A stretch of 64,000 bases of DNA from Vitis vinifera. Lineage: Eukaryota > Streptophyta > Magnoliopsida > Vitales > Vitaceae. The DNA lies in assembly GCF_030704535.1 (NCBI RefSeq), contig NC_081819.1, forward strand, positions 19,440,001 through 19,504,000, read 5' to 3'. The position numbers and the translations under genes are program-made. Shown piece by piece: positions 1-14,340 of the stretch; positions within the stretch are counted from its first letter, which is position 1; every line of letters starts with the position of its first letter. The notes under the pieces were generated by a model. The model did not search any database, was not told the DNA's origin, and worked only from the letters and a program-made list of their open reading frames with translations.

Positions 1-341
1 TAAAATTTTGCAAGTTATCAGGTGGAAGAGTTGGCACTGAATCAGAGAAATCTGACACCAATAAATGACCATACCTGACAAACAAGAACTTCTGTCATCC
101 AATCTCCCAAATACACAATAAATTTAACCGTATGAACGCAGGAAGTATATCTACCATCTACTTAACAAGAAGATTCAAGTCTAGTCTGATATCCATAACT
201 AAATCTAAGAACTGTTACTGAGATTTAATTGTTCCAGAGACAATTGCAGCACAACCACCATTATGGGGTGAAAAGCCAAAGAAAAAAAACTAGTTAACTA
301 GAGAACTAAACAATAGTCTTTGAATAAATGAAAATACTCAC

Positions 342-3300
342 TCATTTTTCTGAGAAGAGAACACTTCTTTTCTTACACAAGCCCAATCCCTAGCTTCACT
401 TCCATTACTTTCCAGTGTTTCAATCACCAGAAGGGCAGCATTTCTCAACAATTTTTGCAAATCTGGGAGCCTCCATATGATATAACTCCTCTCTACATAG
501 ATATTAATCAGGTGATCCAAGGAGAGGCTCCCTGCTTGTTCTGATTTAAAAAAAGCTTGCTTGAGTATATTTGTCCATGCCTGGTCCTTTAAAGGTACCT
601 TTGCAACTAATTTCTTAAGGACCGAAGGGTGAAGCATCAAAGCCTGCCTCATAAGATCAGTTGAAGTAGCCTTCACATTTTCCACATAAGTGTCTTTTGA
701 GGATTCATCTCTCTCAAGATAAAACCGGCAAATGGCAAGGGAATATGAGAAGTTTGGAAACAACCACAAGGAGTTATCACTTTTGTAATCTTCAGAGAAA
801 CGTTCTAGCCAAGCATATTCCTCTGCCCTCAAAGCAAAGTAGTCAATGCAGAACATGACCCCCATTGGATCATCTGAATCCAGTGAAAGCAACAGTTTGC
901 AAACTTCAAGGGCAGACCGATGACAACCTCGCCTGTCCATGTTTTTCATGTGAGTGAAAAGTGTTGTGAACAATGGCTTGTTTGTTTCATGGCTGAATTT
1001 TAATTGACAATTACCCTGCAATGGGGTAAACATTGGATTCCATGCACATTCCAAGGCATACAAAGACTTTGCAGTAGCATCAGCTGACATGTGATGTTCC
1101 CCCACAAATTTAAAATAGTCTGCCATTGTTATGAGTGAATCCAAGTGATAAGGATAGTACAGTAAAACACTGGCTATACTGTTCAGATCATGAATAGATT
1201 TGGCACCTTCAAACGCTCTCTGAGCTTGGCCATAGGAAGAAGAATGTACATATCTACATGACATAAACAAAGCCAAAATTAGGGCACATAGTTTAATAAG
1301 CTCAAACCAAAATGCTATATATTATAGTGGAAATGAGATATGCTGTTATGATCCTCAAGATGGACGCTGAACTACCTTTTATATCCAAAGTATAAAATTA
1401 TTGCATAGTTAATAATAACATGTGATCATAATTGCTTACGCACAAGATAACAGGAGATGTGTGATGAACTCAGCTTCACAGACCATTCACATCGCACAAC
1501 TCTCCTCAATTTTGTAAAATTTACATCATATGTCACAATGAGTGCTGGAGAAACAAATCGACAAGTCAAATCAGCAAATTAAGAATTTTCCTTTATAGCG
1601 GGATCCCCCTCTAATTCAAACATTTATGCAGTGGTTTCCATACTTAATCAGTGACAATGTATGAAATGTCACATGAGTCCTGTCACCAATACATTTCCCA
1701 TAGTGCACATGATAGAAATGCACAAATTAAAGGAAGAGCTAAGAGTAAATATATGGGACACACTCCCCATAACCTTTTCATTTGGTAAAAGATACATAGC
1801 AGGGGTGCTTATGGCAAGAACCTACTAGTGATTAAGACACTAGTTATAGATGGTTCTAGCAAGTTTCAATGTCCCCTCAGGTTATTTTTCATGTGGAAAA
1901 TCACCTAGATGTTTGATCCTCACATTCGTGAGCTTTGCTTCTGCATGCATGCATGCTTGCACATTCGGATAAACCAAAATTGCAAATCACAACCACTGTC
2001 CATGGCACTAATTGTTGGAGCATCTAATCAAAATTGCATGTGCAAAGGAATACCATTTGCCATGTTGAACCATTTATCCACAAGGCATTCACACCCTGTT
2101 AAAATTCCAAATTGCAGCTCACATAAAGTTTTGCATTACAAGCAAGGAATGAGTCGTTCATATTAAAACAGAAAGGTAAGGCTAGCAGTAGCAATTCAAT
2201 AACATAGTCTGTAGCTCGCATAAAGGTGTGCATTACAAGCAAAGAATGAGCCATTCATATTAAAACAGAAAGATATGGTCAGCAGTTGCAGTTCAATAAC
2301 ATAGTCTTAACATGGAAGAAATGGTGTAGAGGTCCAAAATTATCAAGCAGACTAAGGATGATAGTTACCTGAAGAAGTTCAATCCATCTTTGGATTCCAG
2401 AAATTCCATAGACAAAGATCCATCCCAACGGGGCCAATGGTCTGAGGGAGACACAAGAATAGTCTTTTTGGGATTGTGGCTTCCACGTCTTCCCCCACGT
2501 ATCTGTCTGGAACTACCAGTTTGCTGACTATTCTCAAAAGAACTCACTACCTTAGAGCCAAATATTCGCCGCAGCTCGTTTTCAGCACTTAAAAATTTCG
2601 GGTCTACTTGTAATATGGAGGTCGTGTATTGTTTAGCCCGGTTATCACAAACTTTTACATTCACTGATTTAGCTTCTGTAGAGCCAGGCTGATTGCTCGA
2701 AGAGTTACTATCAAGAGACAATGTTTTCAAAATCACATCCAAGGGTTTTTCAGCTTTATCCACTCTTGAAAATGAACCCTGCTTGCCCTTTTTCTTTTTC
2801 TTTTTCTTTGATTTATGATTAGAAGTTGAAACTACATCAGCAGTACTTTTCTCAGAGGTTTCTTGTTCATTAATGTTTCTGGTCAACGTTTCGTTAGCAA
2901 TTTCACTTTCATCCCCCTGCAGATGAAATTGATCATTAGCAAGTCAAACAAATAAAGTGCCAATGTTCAATGATTATCCATTCAGCAGCCACCAATAATT
3001 TGTAAAATGAATTTACAAATGCACAAACACACAAAAAACTCGATAATGAATTTTTACCAAAAGTTAACACTGGTAACAATGGAAATACAAGAGAGAAGCA
3101 TAAGCTAGCATCTAATATAGTCTCACATCTGCGAATTATTACTGCAATGGGAATGAGGTTTGAAAAACAAGTGAATTGATAATAAAGTACAATCTCTGAG
3201 GTTCAAATTCATTTATAGCTTTATTTGGGATACGGATTAACTTTGCAATTAACAATATAGGAAGTAGAAGTAATTATTACTATAGTGTAATGGAGTTTTA

Positions 3301-4530
3301 TGTTTGGAACTATATTTTTAAAATTGATTTTATTAAACATAAGGATAAATATGATATCTTTATTGCTATGCTTGGTTTTAAGAAAGAAATTAAAAAAAAA
3401 AAATACTAAAGAAAATAATTTTCTAATGTTTGATTTTACTATGAAAAATACAAAAGAAAAACAAATAAAAATTTAAATTAGTTAGAAACTTATACATTTT
3501 CAGATTATTTTATCTTTATATAAAAAATCTAAAACAAGTGAAACAAATTTGAAGTAGCATATAAAAATAATTTATTGATGTTAAATCTATTTTTTGTATT
3601 TTCCTTTGCTTTTCTTTCCTTCCACTTTTCATCCCCATTTTCTTCTCCTTGCATTTTCCCTTGAATGTTCCGAGAACCAAACATAGCCTTGGTAAGAAAG
3701 TACAATCTCCAACCCTCAAATACATCTACAGCCCTATTGGGGATAGGGTTTAATAAAAAGTAGTTTGACTAAGTTTTATGTTTGGGAATTATATTTTAAA
3801 ATTATTTTTATTAAAAATAAGGATAATTATGATATCTTTCAAATTTTTAATTAAATAAAAATCAGCTTGGCTGGATAAATTACATTGGGAAATATGGAGT
3901 CATGATTGAGAATTCTATCAAACACACTAATAAGTAGCTGCAGACTTTGAGAAGCTTTCCCAAACAGGGCCTATCTATGTAGGAGGGCTTATTGTATAGG
4001 AGAGGAAGGGGTGAGGCTATAGAGAAACTTTGCCCAATCACAAGAACAAGGGCTAAAATACAATACATACATAGGCATATGCTTGAATGATTTCCAAGTT
4101 GAATTCTTAACGGAGGGTAAGAGAGTTGAGAGGACAAATTCACTAAAGAATTCATATAGAAAGTTCTTCCAATTCTAATGGCAAATAGAAACAATGAAAA
4201 ACACCTGTTGATTTCATCTTCGCAAATCGCAAATCCCAGAGAAACGATATGAAAAATGAATTACAACATCATCCCATCTCAAGAATTGGGAAAAAAAAAC
4301 TTTAATGGTTATTCATTTATGAATAGCAGCAGAACTTGCTATGAAGAAGAAAGAAGCAATATGGGAACCTGAGCGTCATCGTCGTCGTCGTCGTCGTTGA
4401 GGATATGGAAGAGATTTTTAGAAGGAGGAGCGGCGGGATCGGGAGAGTCCGAGTCATCGTCGTTGCCGAGCTGCTGCTGCTGCTGCTCTTCTTGTTCTTG
4501 CAAAACCTTCCTCAGCAATCGCGCCGACAT
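342..4530 (-). CDS. TCF25: TCF25/Rqc1-like protein (NULP1 family), 5' part, gene continues past the left edge
   Basis: Three exons are visible on the minus strand: 4530-4369, 2916-2369 and 1253-342. All have GT-AG junctions and the reading frame holds across them (541 codons so far). The last donor is GTGAGT at 341-336, so the remaining C-terminal exons lie left of base 1. I chose the ATG at 4530 (MSARLLRKVLQEQ), which fits the family N-terminus, over an upstream in-frame ATG at 4563. The protein starts with a helical segment, then Gln and Asp runs, then a Lys-rich stretch in exon 2 (about residue 80). The conserved Tcf25 core follows, including WPRWDGSLSMEFL and, in exon 3, YPYHLDSL, RRGCHRSALEVCKLLLSLD and PNFSYSLA. 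In yeast and animals the family (Rqc1/TCF25) works with the Listerin ubiquitin ligase in ribosome-associated quality control. The older bHLH transcription-factor label is not supported by anything seen here. Family assignment is strong; plant function is inferred. Confidence 0.9.
2113..2306. repeat. Two tandem copies of a 97-bp unit in TCF25 intron 2
   Basis: Bases 2113-2209 and 2210-2306 are about 90% alike; both contain the string GCATTACAAGCAA and end near CAATAACATAGTCT. The repeat lies wholly inside the intron between the second and third visible exons and makes no protein change. Confidence 0.8.
3189..3865. repeat. Diverged direct repeats in TCF25 intron 1
   Basis: Segments starting at 3189 and 3698 (both GTACAATCTC) run in parallel for about 170 bp. 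Both end near a shared AAGGATAAnTATGATATCTTT string. The block between them ends in GAACCAAACATAGCC, which resembles the terminal motif of the MITE-like insertions seen elsewhere in this window (47690-47862). This is probably an old non-autonomous element that duplicated inside the intron. No coding content is seen. Confidence 0.5.
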
Positions 4531-4570
4531 TGCTGTTCTTTGACAATCCAACAAAGCCTTCAACCTATGT

Positions 4571-5239
4571 GGGTGTGGGTGGATGTAATAAATTTGTATT
4601 CATTTTGATAAAAAATTGAAAACATAAACAGAATCCCAGACGGGAAATCGCTAGGGTTCTTACACTGGTTTGACCTAATCTGAGGCCTCTTCACTCCCCA
4701 GCTCAGGCCCGTTCCGTTTATTATCAATTCAAGTGCGTCAGGAAATTTTGGATGTTAATTCATCTGTATCACATACGCCTAAAAGGGGTTTTGTTTTTTT
4801 TCTACATGTTGCTTCAAAAATAAAATATTATTAAAAAAAATTGACATTTTGTTGTTCTAAAAATAAATAAAAAATAAATACAAAAAAAAAAAAAAAAAAA
4901 AGATATCACTCGTTCAATTTATAGTTTTTTTTTTCAATGTTTTGATAATTGGATTCATTATTGAACAAAAAAAATTATTACTATCATTTGATCATGTCAA
5001 TGGTTGAATTGGTGACTTAATAAATATATAATTTATATATTATTATATAAATTATATATATAAAATAAAAAAATTTAATATTTAATTTTATATTTATTTA
5101 TTTTATTATTTTAAATTTTCAAAAATTATTATATTATTTTTATGCTTATCATTATATAATTATTATAAAATAAAGTTTGTTTTTCTTAAATATTATAAGT
5201 AATCCTAGATACAAATTTTATAAATTGTTGTAAAACAAG
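4571..5239. other. Promoter and upstream AT-rich DNA of the TCF25-like gene; no gene seen
   Basis: The first 150 bases should hold the 5' UTR and core promoter of the minus-strand TCF25-like gene. From about 4790 on the DNA is very AT-rich with a poly-A run near 4880 and long A/T tracts. No reading frame or RNA gene was recognised. Confidence 0.5.
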
Positions 5240-6215
5240 AATAAATGTGACTCAAATAAAAGTAGAGATAACTATATATTACTTTAATAATATATATAAA
5301 TGGGAGAAAGAAATTAAAGAAGAGAAGTATTGAAAGAATGAAAAAAAGAAAGAATAAGAGAGAGAGAGAATAAGAGGAAGAGTGAAAACTTCTTTTTCTT
5401 TGGATGCTCCTTACATGGGTGTAAGAAGCCTTTTATAGGCTTCACCATATGAACTCCCATTACTCATCTTAAAGATAAGTAAATGGAGTTCATAAATAAC
5501 CATTAATATTTTATTCAATGTGGTCATTCATCACTTTATTTACAACATTCCTCCTTAAATGACCACCATATTAAAAGAATATATCTCATTAAAACCTTAC
5601 TAGTAAAAAACCCTATAGGAAAAACCTAGCAAAGGAAAAATAATACAATATTTTTTTCTTGGTATGTTAAGACTGCCTCGTTAAAAACCTTACCAGTAAA
5701 ACAAAACTTGGACGAAGGAAAAAATAGTACAGTACATTAACACTCTTTTACAAGCATACTCTTCCTCATGTCGATATTCTTGAGTTGACGCATTCCAATC
5801 CTGTGTATTAACTTCTTGAATGTTAAGGTTGACAATGATTTTGTGAACAAATATGTTAGATTATCACTTGAGCGTATTTATTGCACATCAATTTCACCAC
5901 CCTTTTGGAGTTCATGTGCATAAAAGAATTTTGGTGAAATGTGTTTAGTTTTATCTCCTTTAATATAACCCTGTGTTATTTGTGCAATGCATGCAACATT
6001 ATCTTCAAATAATATTATCGGGTCACCTTTGATAAAGGAGAGTCCACATGATTCCCGAATATGCTAGATCATAGATCTTACATGAGGTGTAAGAAGCTTT
6101 TATAGGTTTCACCATATGAACTCCCATTACTCATCTTAAAGATAAGTAAATGAAGTTCATAATAACCATTAATATTTTATTCAATGTGGTCATTCACCAC
6201 TTTATTTACAACATA
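5240..6215 (-). mobile_element. Ty1/Copia retrotransposon fossil with remains of both LTRs
   Basis: On the minus strand about 5880-6065 encodes the end of a Copia polyprotein (RNase H region; a residue string like KTKHISPKFF is readable). A sequence of about 130 bp at 5417-5549 recurs at 6083-6212 in the same orientation. Both copies end in TTTATTTACAACA, i.e. they start TGTTG on the element strand, as LTRs do. The element is heavily internally deleted and broken several times. The outer end of the left LTR is uncertain. It looks old. Confidence 0.75.
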
Positions 6216-7384
6216 AACTATATTTTATATAAATACTTTGCTTATCCTCGATGTTTCAAACATGTTGGGTTGGAGAGTGTTATTGGGCTGCAGTTGGGTC
6301 ATTATGATGCAAAGCACATTGGGCTAGAAATGAAGGGGTTGGGCTCACATTATGATTTTGGTCAAAATAATGTTGACGGATTAAAAAAGAAAAAACTGCA
6401 CAGTTCGTTAGATTGGACCGGTTTGGACGAAGTCAACCGGACCGGAGGGTATTTATTTTTTTAATTATTGGTACTTGAACAAAAAGCTCCTACGGTTTTT
6501 TTTTTCTTTTTTATGCGTAATAATGAGTTTTTATTTTTTATTTTTTATTAGAATTAGCTAAAATATTATTTTAAAAAATTTATATAAAATAATTTTTTTG
6601 AAAATATTATTTATGCATATATTAAAAATACAATTCTAAAAATGTTTTATTTCTACAAATAATTTTTAAAGCTTTGAAAAGATGATTTTTGTATGAAAGA
6701 TTGCTTTTTTAAAACTATGTTACAAAATAACTAGAATGGACAATAAAAAAGAAAATTAAATAAGAAGACATAGATTTAGGTGGAAACCCTTGGATAAGAA
6801 AAACCACACTAAAGGAGCAGAAAATTCACTATATTAAAATATTGGTATATGTTTATTGTTCCTTATTTTATCATTTGTTAAAGTTTTTTTTTTTTCAATA
6901 TTTTTATGAGTTTTGATAAATTTTTATTTTACCGATTGGTATTTAATATCAAAATATTCATCGATATATTTGATATATTTGTAAAATTAAGTTACGAATA
7001 TAATCTTAGAAACCTAATATTTTCATCCTTGCATGATACATAATAAAAAGTTATAGTAGGATTATGGGTGTCAATTTGTGTTGATGGACGGATTGTATCA
7101 ATGTCATACCAATATTTGCTTATGACGTAAATGATTTATTTGTTAAAAAAAAAAATTAAATGGGTTAAATAGTTTAAAGTTATTCTAAGGTAAATCAACA
7201 CGACTATTAAATAAGTCTATTTAGGTCAAATTCATATTATGTAAGTTGACTCAATTTTATTTATTTTTAATTATTTTTTATTTTACTTAAACATGTTTAC
7301 ACTCAAAAATCCAAATCTAAGAAAAATGGTATTGGATTTGAGTTACGAAGTATATCAAACTTAATCACCACTTAGTAGAACTAT
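6216..7384. other. AT-rich intergenic DNA with one dispersed-repeat end
   Basis: No gene was recognised. Bases about 6945-7035 resemble the right end of the insertion at 62376-63117: both have CAAAATATTC, a run of GATATAT/GATATATTTG, TGTAAAATT and then AATATTTTCAT. This suggests a member of the same repeat family. Confidence 0.45.
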
Positions 7385-8400
7385 GGTATGGAGAACATTG
7401 AAGCAATGATTGAAGCCAGTTGTTTCTCTTATTTTTCTCACCAATGGTTGGTGTTCCTAGTAAATTTTCATTTTACAGAAGCAAAAAGAATCCTCCAGTA
7501 TGGGAGGAGGAAGCTAGGCATCAAGTATGCTAAAGAATCAGATAGCAAACTCATTGGTTTTACTGATGGTGATTGAGAAGGAAGTACGGATGATGATGGA
7601 AGGAGTACATTTGGCTCTTCTTTTTGATGGGATCAAAAGTGATTTAAAAAAAGCGCTGGACTGCTGCATTGTCATGGACAGAAGCAGGGCATGTAGCAAC
7701 AAATTAAGCTGCATGCGAAGCAATTTGGCTAAGGGAGCTACTTGATGATTTGCAGCAGAATGTCTCAGAAACCTACTACAATCTTTTGTGACAGCTATGA
7801 TTAAAAATCTTGGTTTTTCATGCAAGATCAAAGCACATGGAACTTTGGCATCATTATATTCATGATTCGGTAAGCGTAGGAGAAATTTGCTTGGAGTTGA
7901 TCAACACAAATGAACAGCCTGCCAATGTTCTCACCAAAACATAACTAAAGAGAAGTTTGATAAGTTTAAGGAGCAACCGGAAATTACAAATCAAGAGGGG
8001 GTGTTGGTAAATAATTTGCAATTTCATCAAAGGAGTAAATGTATCTTGTGTGAAGTCTTTTTTCTAGCTAGTATCATCGTCCGTTTGTGTTCTTCATGTC
8101 TTGGAATCTGGATGTCTAGAGTTCATATTATCAGCTAAAAATAGCTTGTCATGAAGTAAGGGTTTGGAGAAGCCAAAAAAAGTTATCCAACAAGTCTGAA
8201 CTTTCTGCCATGGATATGAACTCAACCCCATTTGAAGAAAAAAAAAATGGAATCAAATCAGTTCTGCAGCTTGACGAGAAGATAACTGAAGAACCCAATT
8301 TAATTTGACGGGAAAATTCTTGATCCCTTCTATTCTGGCAGTCCAGGTGAACTTCTTCTTCTTCATCTTCTTTTGGCTAGGACATTCCAGGTAAAGCTTC
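7385..8400 (+). mobile_element. Ty1/Copia retrotransposon fossil, 3' part with probable LTR start
   Basis: Between 7470 and 7985 the plus strand carries decayed Copia reverse-transcriptase/RNase H coding sequence (strings like SDSKLIGFTDGD and LELINTNEQPANVLTK are readable). It is followed by a purine-rich tract AGAGGGGG and a TGTTGG LTR-like start near 8003. The element is truncated at its 5' side and broken many times. The right end is not defined; 8400 is a guess. It belongs to a different Copia lineage from the one at 5240-6215. Confidence 0.7.
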
Positions 8401-9243
8401 TCAAAAGATCTATATATCAACTTCTTTGTTAATTAAGATGACATGCTATCAATTTTTTTTTTCATGCTCATCCTTCCATGTTGCAGTATATCATTGTTGT
8501 GAAACTAATTCAACCAGCAATCATGGATGTCACTGTGGGTATCTGCAAGTTCTAATGGGGTTTTAAAGAATAGAGGGTCCTTTTTCTTCTGATTCTTCAT
8601 TTATTCTATACCACTTTCACCTTAGCTGATCATAATTCATGCTTCCCGTTTCTGAATTTCTCAAGATTTCATACAGTAGCCATGCATCATGATGGACGTG
8701 ATGAGCAAACCCAGAATGTAATCCATGGAGGGGGACGGGGGGCAGTGTTTGGGCAGACCTTTGCATGCTAAGAAGAAAATATCACTTCCCAAGTGGACCC
8801 TGGGGTGTTGAAAAAGGGCAGTAATCATCAATTGATAGCGATTATGGCTCCTCCACCCAGGCGTGGCAGCTGTGGATAGATTTTGCTTTTTATCTCTGCA
8901 TAGATTGCGGGGAGGATGGAGGAGGAAGAAGAGTGGTCGAGGGGGACGGGGGGACCATGCTTCAAACCGCGGGTGCCATGTGAAAGGGGGACTCAAGCAT
9001 ATCATTAGGCACACCACTATCGGCTGCAGACATCATTACAGATAGGTAACCTTCTTTTGATTATATGCTTTCTGCTTTACATGACACGCTGAATGATTAT
9101 TGTTAGGAATCCGATTGATCAAACAATGATGAAGGCTAATTACCTGAGACCCACCTTCATCTCTTTGATATGAAAGTGTTGGAAATATTTATTTGATGAA
9201 ATTGATTTTTTTTTTTAATATGAAAAAAAAAAAAAAAAGAAAC
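8401..9243. other. Intergenic region upstream of the DUF1295 gene; no gene seen
   Basis: Short open frames occur on both strands around 8660-9045 but match no family I recognise and lack splice or codon support. The stretch likely contains the distal promoter of the gene starting at 9324. Confidence 0.4.
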
Positions 9244-9250
9244 TATAAAA
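9244..9250 (+). promoter_or_regulatory. TATA box (TATAAAA) of the DUF1295 gene
   Basis: A perfect TATAAAA lies 74 bases before the ATG at 9324, just downstream of an A-rich tract. A start site about 30 bases further on would leave a 5' UTR of roughly 45 bases. Confidence 0.65.
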
Positions 9251-9323
9251 GGGCCTCATTTTGGGTATGTGGGTGGGTTTGGTGTTTGATTGTTCCTGAG
9301 AGGGGCAACCATCAGAAGACAGT

Positions 9324-10493
9324 ATGGGTAATTTGAAGAATGTAGTGATAGCATTGGTGACCCCTCTTCCCTCCATACTCTTCTATCTTTCATTCCTTAA
9401 CCACTATTACCAAAATGGGAATAGTACCAGTTCTGCTCTGTGGACATGGTGCTTACACCATCCTCTTCTTTTGGCCAACGCCTTCTTCTTCGTCAATGTC
9501 AATTTGCTCTTCTGGGTAATTGGTCTTCTGCAGTCTAGCCACTGGGTGGGTTTTCTCAGTACTTTCATCTCCAGAATCAGAGTTGCATTCCCTTTTAGAA
9601 GTCTTTCTTTTTCTCTAGCTCCATTTACATTGTTGTTGGTTTTGGTTGGGTGCAGATGATAGATTTGTATTGGACGGTGATACCAGTATTGCTTGTTCAT
9701 TACTATGCGACCCATCCTTTGGCCCAGTATGACTGGTGGAGGTCCAGGGTTGTGATCTTGATGACTTGGGCGTGGAGCATGCGGCTTTCCCACAACTACT
9801 TTAGGCGAGAAAGGTGGCAGTGGGGTGTCAGGGAGGACTGGAGATTTACAGATATGCGCCATCAGTATGGCAAGAACTGGTGGTGGGTTTCATTTTTTGC
9901 GATCTACCTCTCTCAGCAGGTAAATTCAAGACAAACTGTTTGATGAATTGCCTGAATGAATTTTAGATGACAGATAAGGGAGTGATTTTCTTTTGCTTGT
10001 TTAAACCTTTCAGGTCTTTCTAATTGGGGTATGTCTTCCATTTTATGCTGTCCATTCGGTTGATAAGCCATGGAATATTTGGGATGTGGTTGCAGTGGCA
10101 GTTTGTGTTTGTGGGATCGTTGTTGCTTATCATGCTGACACAGAACTCCACAATTTTGTAACTAGAAATGATAAACTGAAAGGGCTCGGAATGCCTATTG
10201 TGCCCAATCTTGACAAGGGCTTGTGGCGCTATTCTCGCCATCCAAACTACTTTGGGGAGCAGTTGTGGTGGTGGGGACTAGTCATCTTTGGATGGAATTT
10301 GGGACATGGATGGACCTTTGTTGGGTCTCTCATCAATAGTATGTGCCTAGCATATGTGACCATTCTTGTGGAGAATCGAATGCTGAAACAGGATTACAGG
10401 GCTGAAGCTTACAGGTTGTACCAGAAGACAACATCAGTGTGGATACCTTGGTTCAAGTCATCTCCAGCAGGAGGAAAAGATAAGAATACTTGA
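9324..10493 (+). CDS. DUF1295 / steroid 5-alpha-reductase-like membrane protein
   Basis: Three exons, 9324-9545, 9656-9919 and 10014-10493, join in frame to give 321 residues. That is close to the usual length of plant DUF1295 proteins (about 300). The first intron is only 110 bp. The sequence is strongly hydrophobic, with about six or seven membrane spans. It carries the family core: MIDLYWTVIPVLLVHYYATH at the start of exon 2, then RRERWQWGVREDWRF. Near the C-terminus it has the hallmark RYSRHPNYFGEQLWWWGL (about residues 235-252), shared with the steroid reductase / isoprenylcysteine methyltransferase superfamily, where it forms the cofactor pocket. Members are predicted ER or other endomembrane enzymes, probably NADPH-dependent reductases. 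The substrate is unknown. The gene looks intact and has a good TATA box; it lies 0.66 kb before the first segmental-duplication copy. Confidence 0.9.
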
Positions 10494-11155
10494 TGTATTT
10501 CCTCTTGTTTGCATTTTCTTTATTTGTCTGCATCATCTATCTATTTTGCCTTTCTTGGTATGCTCAGCAATTTGTGTAATGTGTAACTTATTGGTAGAAG
10601 TATGGATTTTACTTGAGTGCAGCTATTTAGTTCCTTGTATGAAATCGAACAAATCCTTTCTGCTTTTATTATAGACAAGTTCCTTTCTCATCTGAATTTG
10701 CAAGGCAGAACAAGATTTATGATACTTCTTAGAGCTTATAACTCAAAAAAGGATTAATTTTTTTACATAGATGGAGTGACACCAAAAGAAAAGAACAAAA
10801 AAAAAAAAAAAAAAAAATGGTAACAAAGTGGAAGCATTGAAATTGTAGCTCTTGGTAGATGGTTTGATTGGAATGTTTTGCAAGAATAATTTAGATCCAG
10901 ACCCGATTGCTTAGTGTCTTTGAACCCAAAGGTGCAATGGTAAACTTCCTAGAAGAAGTTTTGTAGGCTGGATTTTCTGTTGCTGTTCTTATGAAAGCTT
11001 TAATCATACAGGACTATAAGGGGGTATGATTTTGATTGGCGTGTGTCTAGGTATCAGGTTCACCTAATCTCCAAATCATAAGTCATATGGACACTGCTGA
11101 ATTTTCAAATGTTCAACTTATCTCCAGTTAAAAAGTAGAGTAAAATGAAGCGCAT
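10494..11155. other. 3' flank of the DUF1295 gene; no further gene seen
   Basis: This contains the 3' UTR and a poly-A tract near 10797-10817. Nothing else was recognised. The left limit of the segmental duplication is at 11156. Confidence 0.5.
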
Positions 11156-11717
11156 ATCCACCATAGCGCATTGGATATTGGTCTTCTAACTTACACTGGG
11201 GTACTTCTAGAGAACTCCAAGTCTCCAACCATACGCCTCTATTTCAGGCATGCCTATTTGGTTCACTTCCAAGAGTAGCATGTTAGAGACATATGAAATA
11301 CACATACCCACGTTGTGCCATGTAAAGGTACTTCACATGTTGAATATTGTGTGCAACATAGGTGGGAGCTGTGGGATGTAACCCCTGATCACATCAACTT
11401 GGAAAACAGTTTACTATGACAATTTCCTTAAAGGTTCACTTTCTTAGTGTAGCAGAATAAAACGCTAACAGGTTGTTTCATTAGTTGACTTATAACCTAT
11501 TGATGAAATCTCTAAAAGGGAAATCAGAGCTGTCTGTATCTTCACGTGTGCTTTGTTGGAAATGGGAATAAAGAATTAGAATCTTCTCTTTGGGATGTAA
11601 TATCCAAACAATGAAAAGAACGATGATGCCTAAGAATCATGGTTTGATGCTTCTTCCAACAATGTGGCCTTGTTATAGACTATAGACTCACATGTGTTTG
11701 CAGCCTGCTAATACCTT

Positions 11718-12180
11718 ATGATAAAATCATCAATTGCATCCTTTGATTATGACTATGCATCTTTTCCTGAGTTAGAAGAATCTGTGAGATCCGTGTCTCT
11801 CTCAAAGATATTACAGGCTATTCCCTTCTTCAGCTCTGTCATTCATTTTCAAACTCCATATCAGTCGAGAGAAAATTTGATTGATTTGCTAGACAAGGTA
11901 TTATTTATTATAACAATTTTTTAGGCCATGTATCTGTGCTATGCACTGTGTGGAGTTGGCAGAACCAAGGCACACAATTGGTAAAAATTGGAGAGAAAGA
12001 GCATGGTCCAACTGATGTGATTTATGAAGCTTGGATTTATTCGAAGGAAAATGCTTTGTTGCAAGAGTCACAAGCCATACCAACTGGCATGAGTTTAATT
12101 AAGGGTCATTTTCCTTTTCTTAGCCCTTGCTTGGTGTTCAGGTCACACGGATGTTGGACCTCTAGAGTTCACAAGTAGGG
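11718..12180 (+). pseudogene. Unidentified exon-like coding relic, copy 1
   Basis: An open frame from 11718 (MIKSSIASFDYDYASFPELE) runs to a possible GT donor after LLDK near 11898. About 40 bases later a second open stretch (GTQLVKIGEKEHGPTDVIYE) continues to about 12178. The residue composition looks like real protein and both pieces recur in copy 2 at 26482. I do not recognise the family. With no start region, promoter or further exons visible, it is best read as a fragment of a gene carried in by the rearrangement that also captured rpoC1 DNA. Confidence 0.35.
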
Positions 12181-12181
12181 G

Positions 12182-13959
<1,778 letters not shown>

Positions 13960-14340
13960 TTTCTTAAGTCAATATGATCTTTTACACCTTCAAAAACCAC
14001 AATATAATCAATTTTCATGTCTTTTGAGTTTAGAGTAAATAATATCTATATAATTCAATACGGATCAATATAAATAGTATTAGAGTCAATTCTCAACCCT
14101 GATGTAGAGTTTTGTTTAACTTTATGAGGGGTATTTATTTGTTTAATTCCATGATATAGTGAAATATAATTATGGATCATTATAAATAGTATCAAAGTCA
14201 ATTTTCAACTCCGATGTAAAGTTTTATTTAACCCTTTGTGGGGTATTTGTTTGATTTTATAATCCCGTGAAATATATATAGGATTCTGTATTTATTTAAA
14301 AGATGTTTGTAATATCTCACATTTTACGACGGAAAAAAAC
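13960..14340. repeat. Dispersed modular repeat upstream of PAP29 copy 1
   Basis: Two similar modules carry the motif 'ATATAAATAGTAT(T/C)A(G/A)AGTCAATT(C/T)TCAAC(C/T)C(C/T)GATGTA(G/A)AG' in sense order, separated by about 120 bp. The same type of sequence (a date-like chain of GATGT..GTCTTTGTTTG..ATCCCGTGAAATAT) occurs at 28475-28820, in the NAC4 intron (53930-54690) and in the NAC5 intron (58745-59430). It is probably a non-autonomous repeat family; the class is not determined. Confidence 0.5.

Noticed and set aside
4380-4500. CGT and CTG runs as a non-coding microsatellite
   Set aside because: On the minus strand they are in frame and encode the Asp and Gln runs of the TCF25-like first exon.
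8661-9045. Overlapping open frames before the DUF1295 gene as a small gene
   Set aside because: No family similarity, splice support or start context; Pro/Arg-rich translations look like chance frames in G/C-richer promoter DNA.
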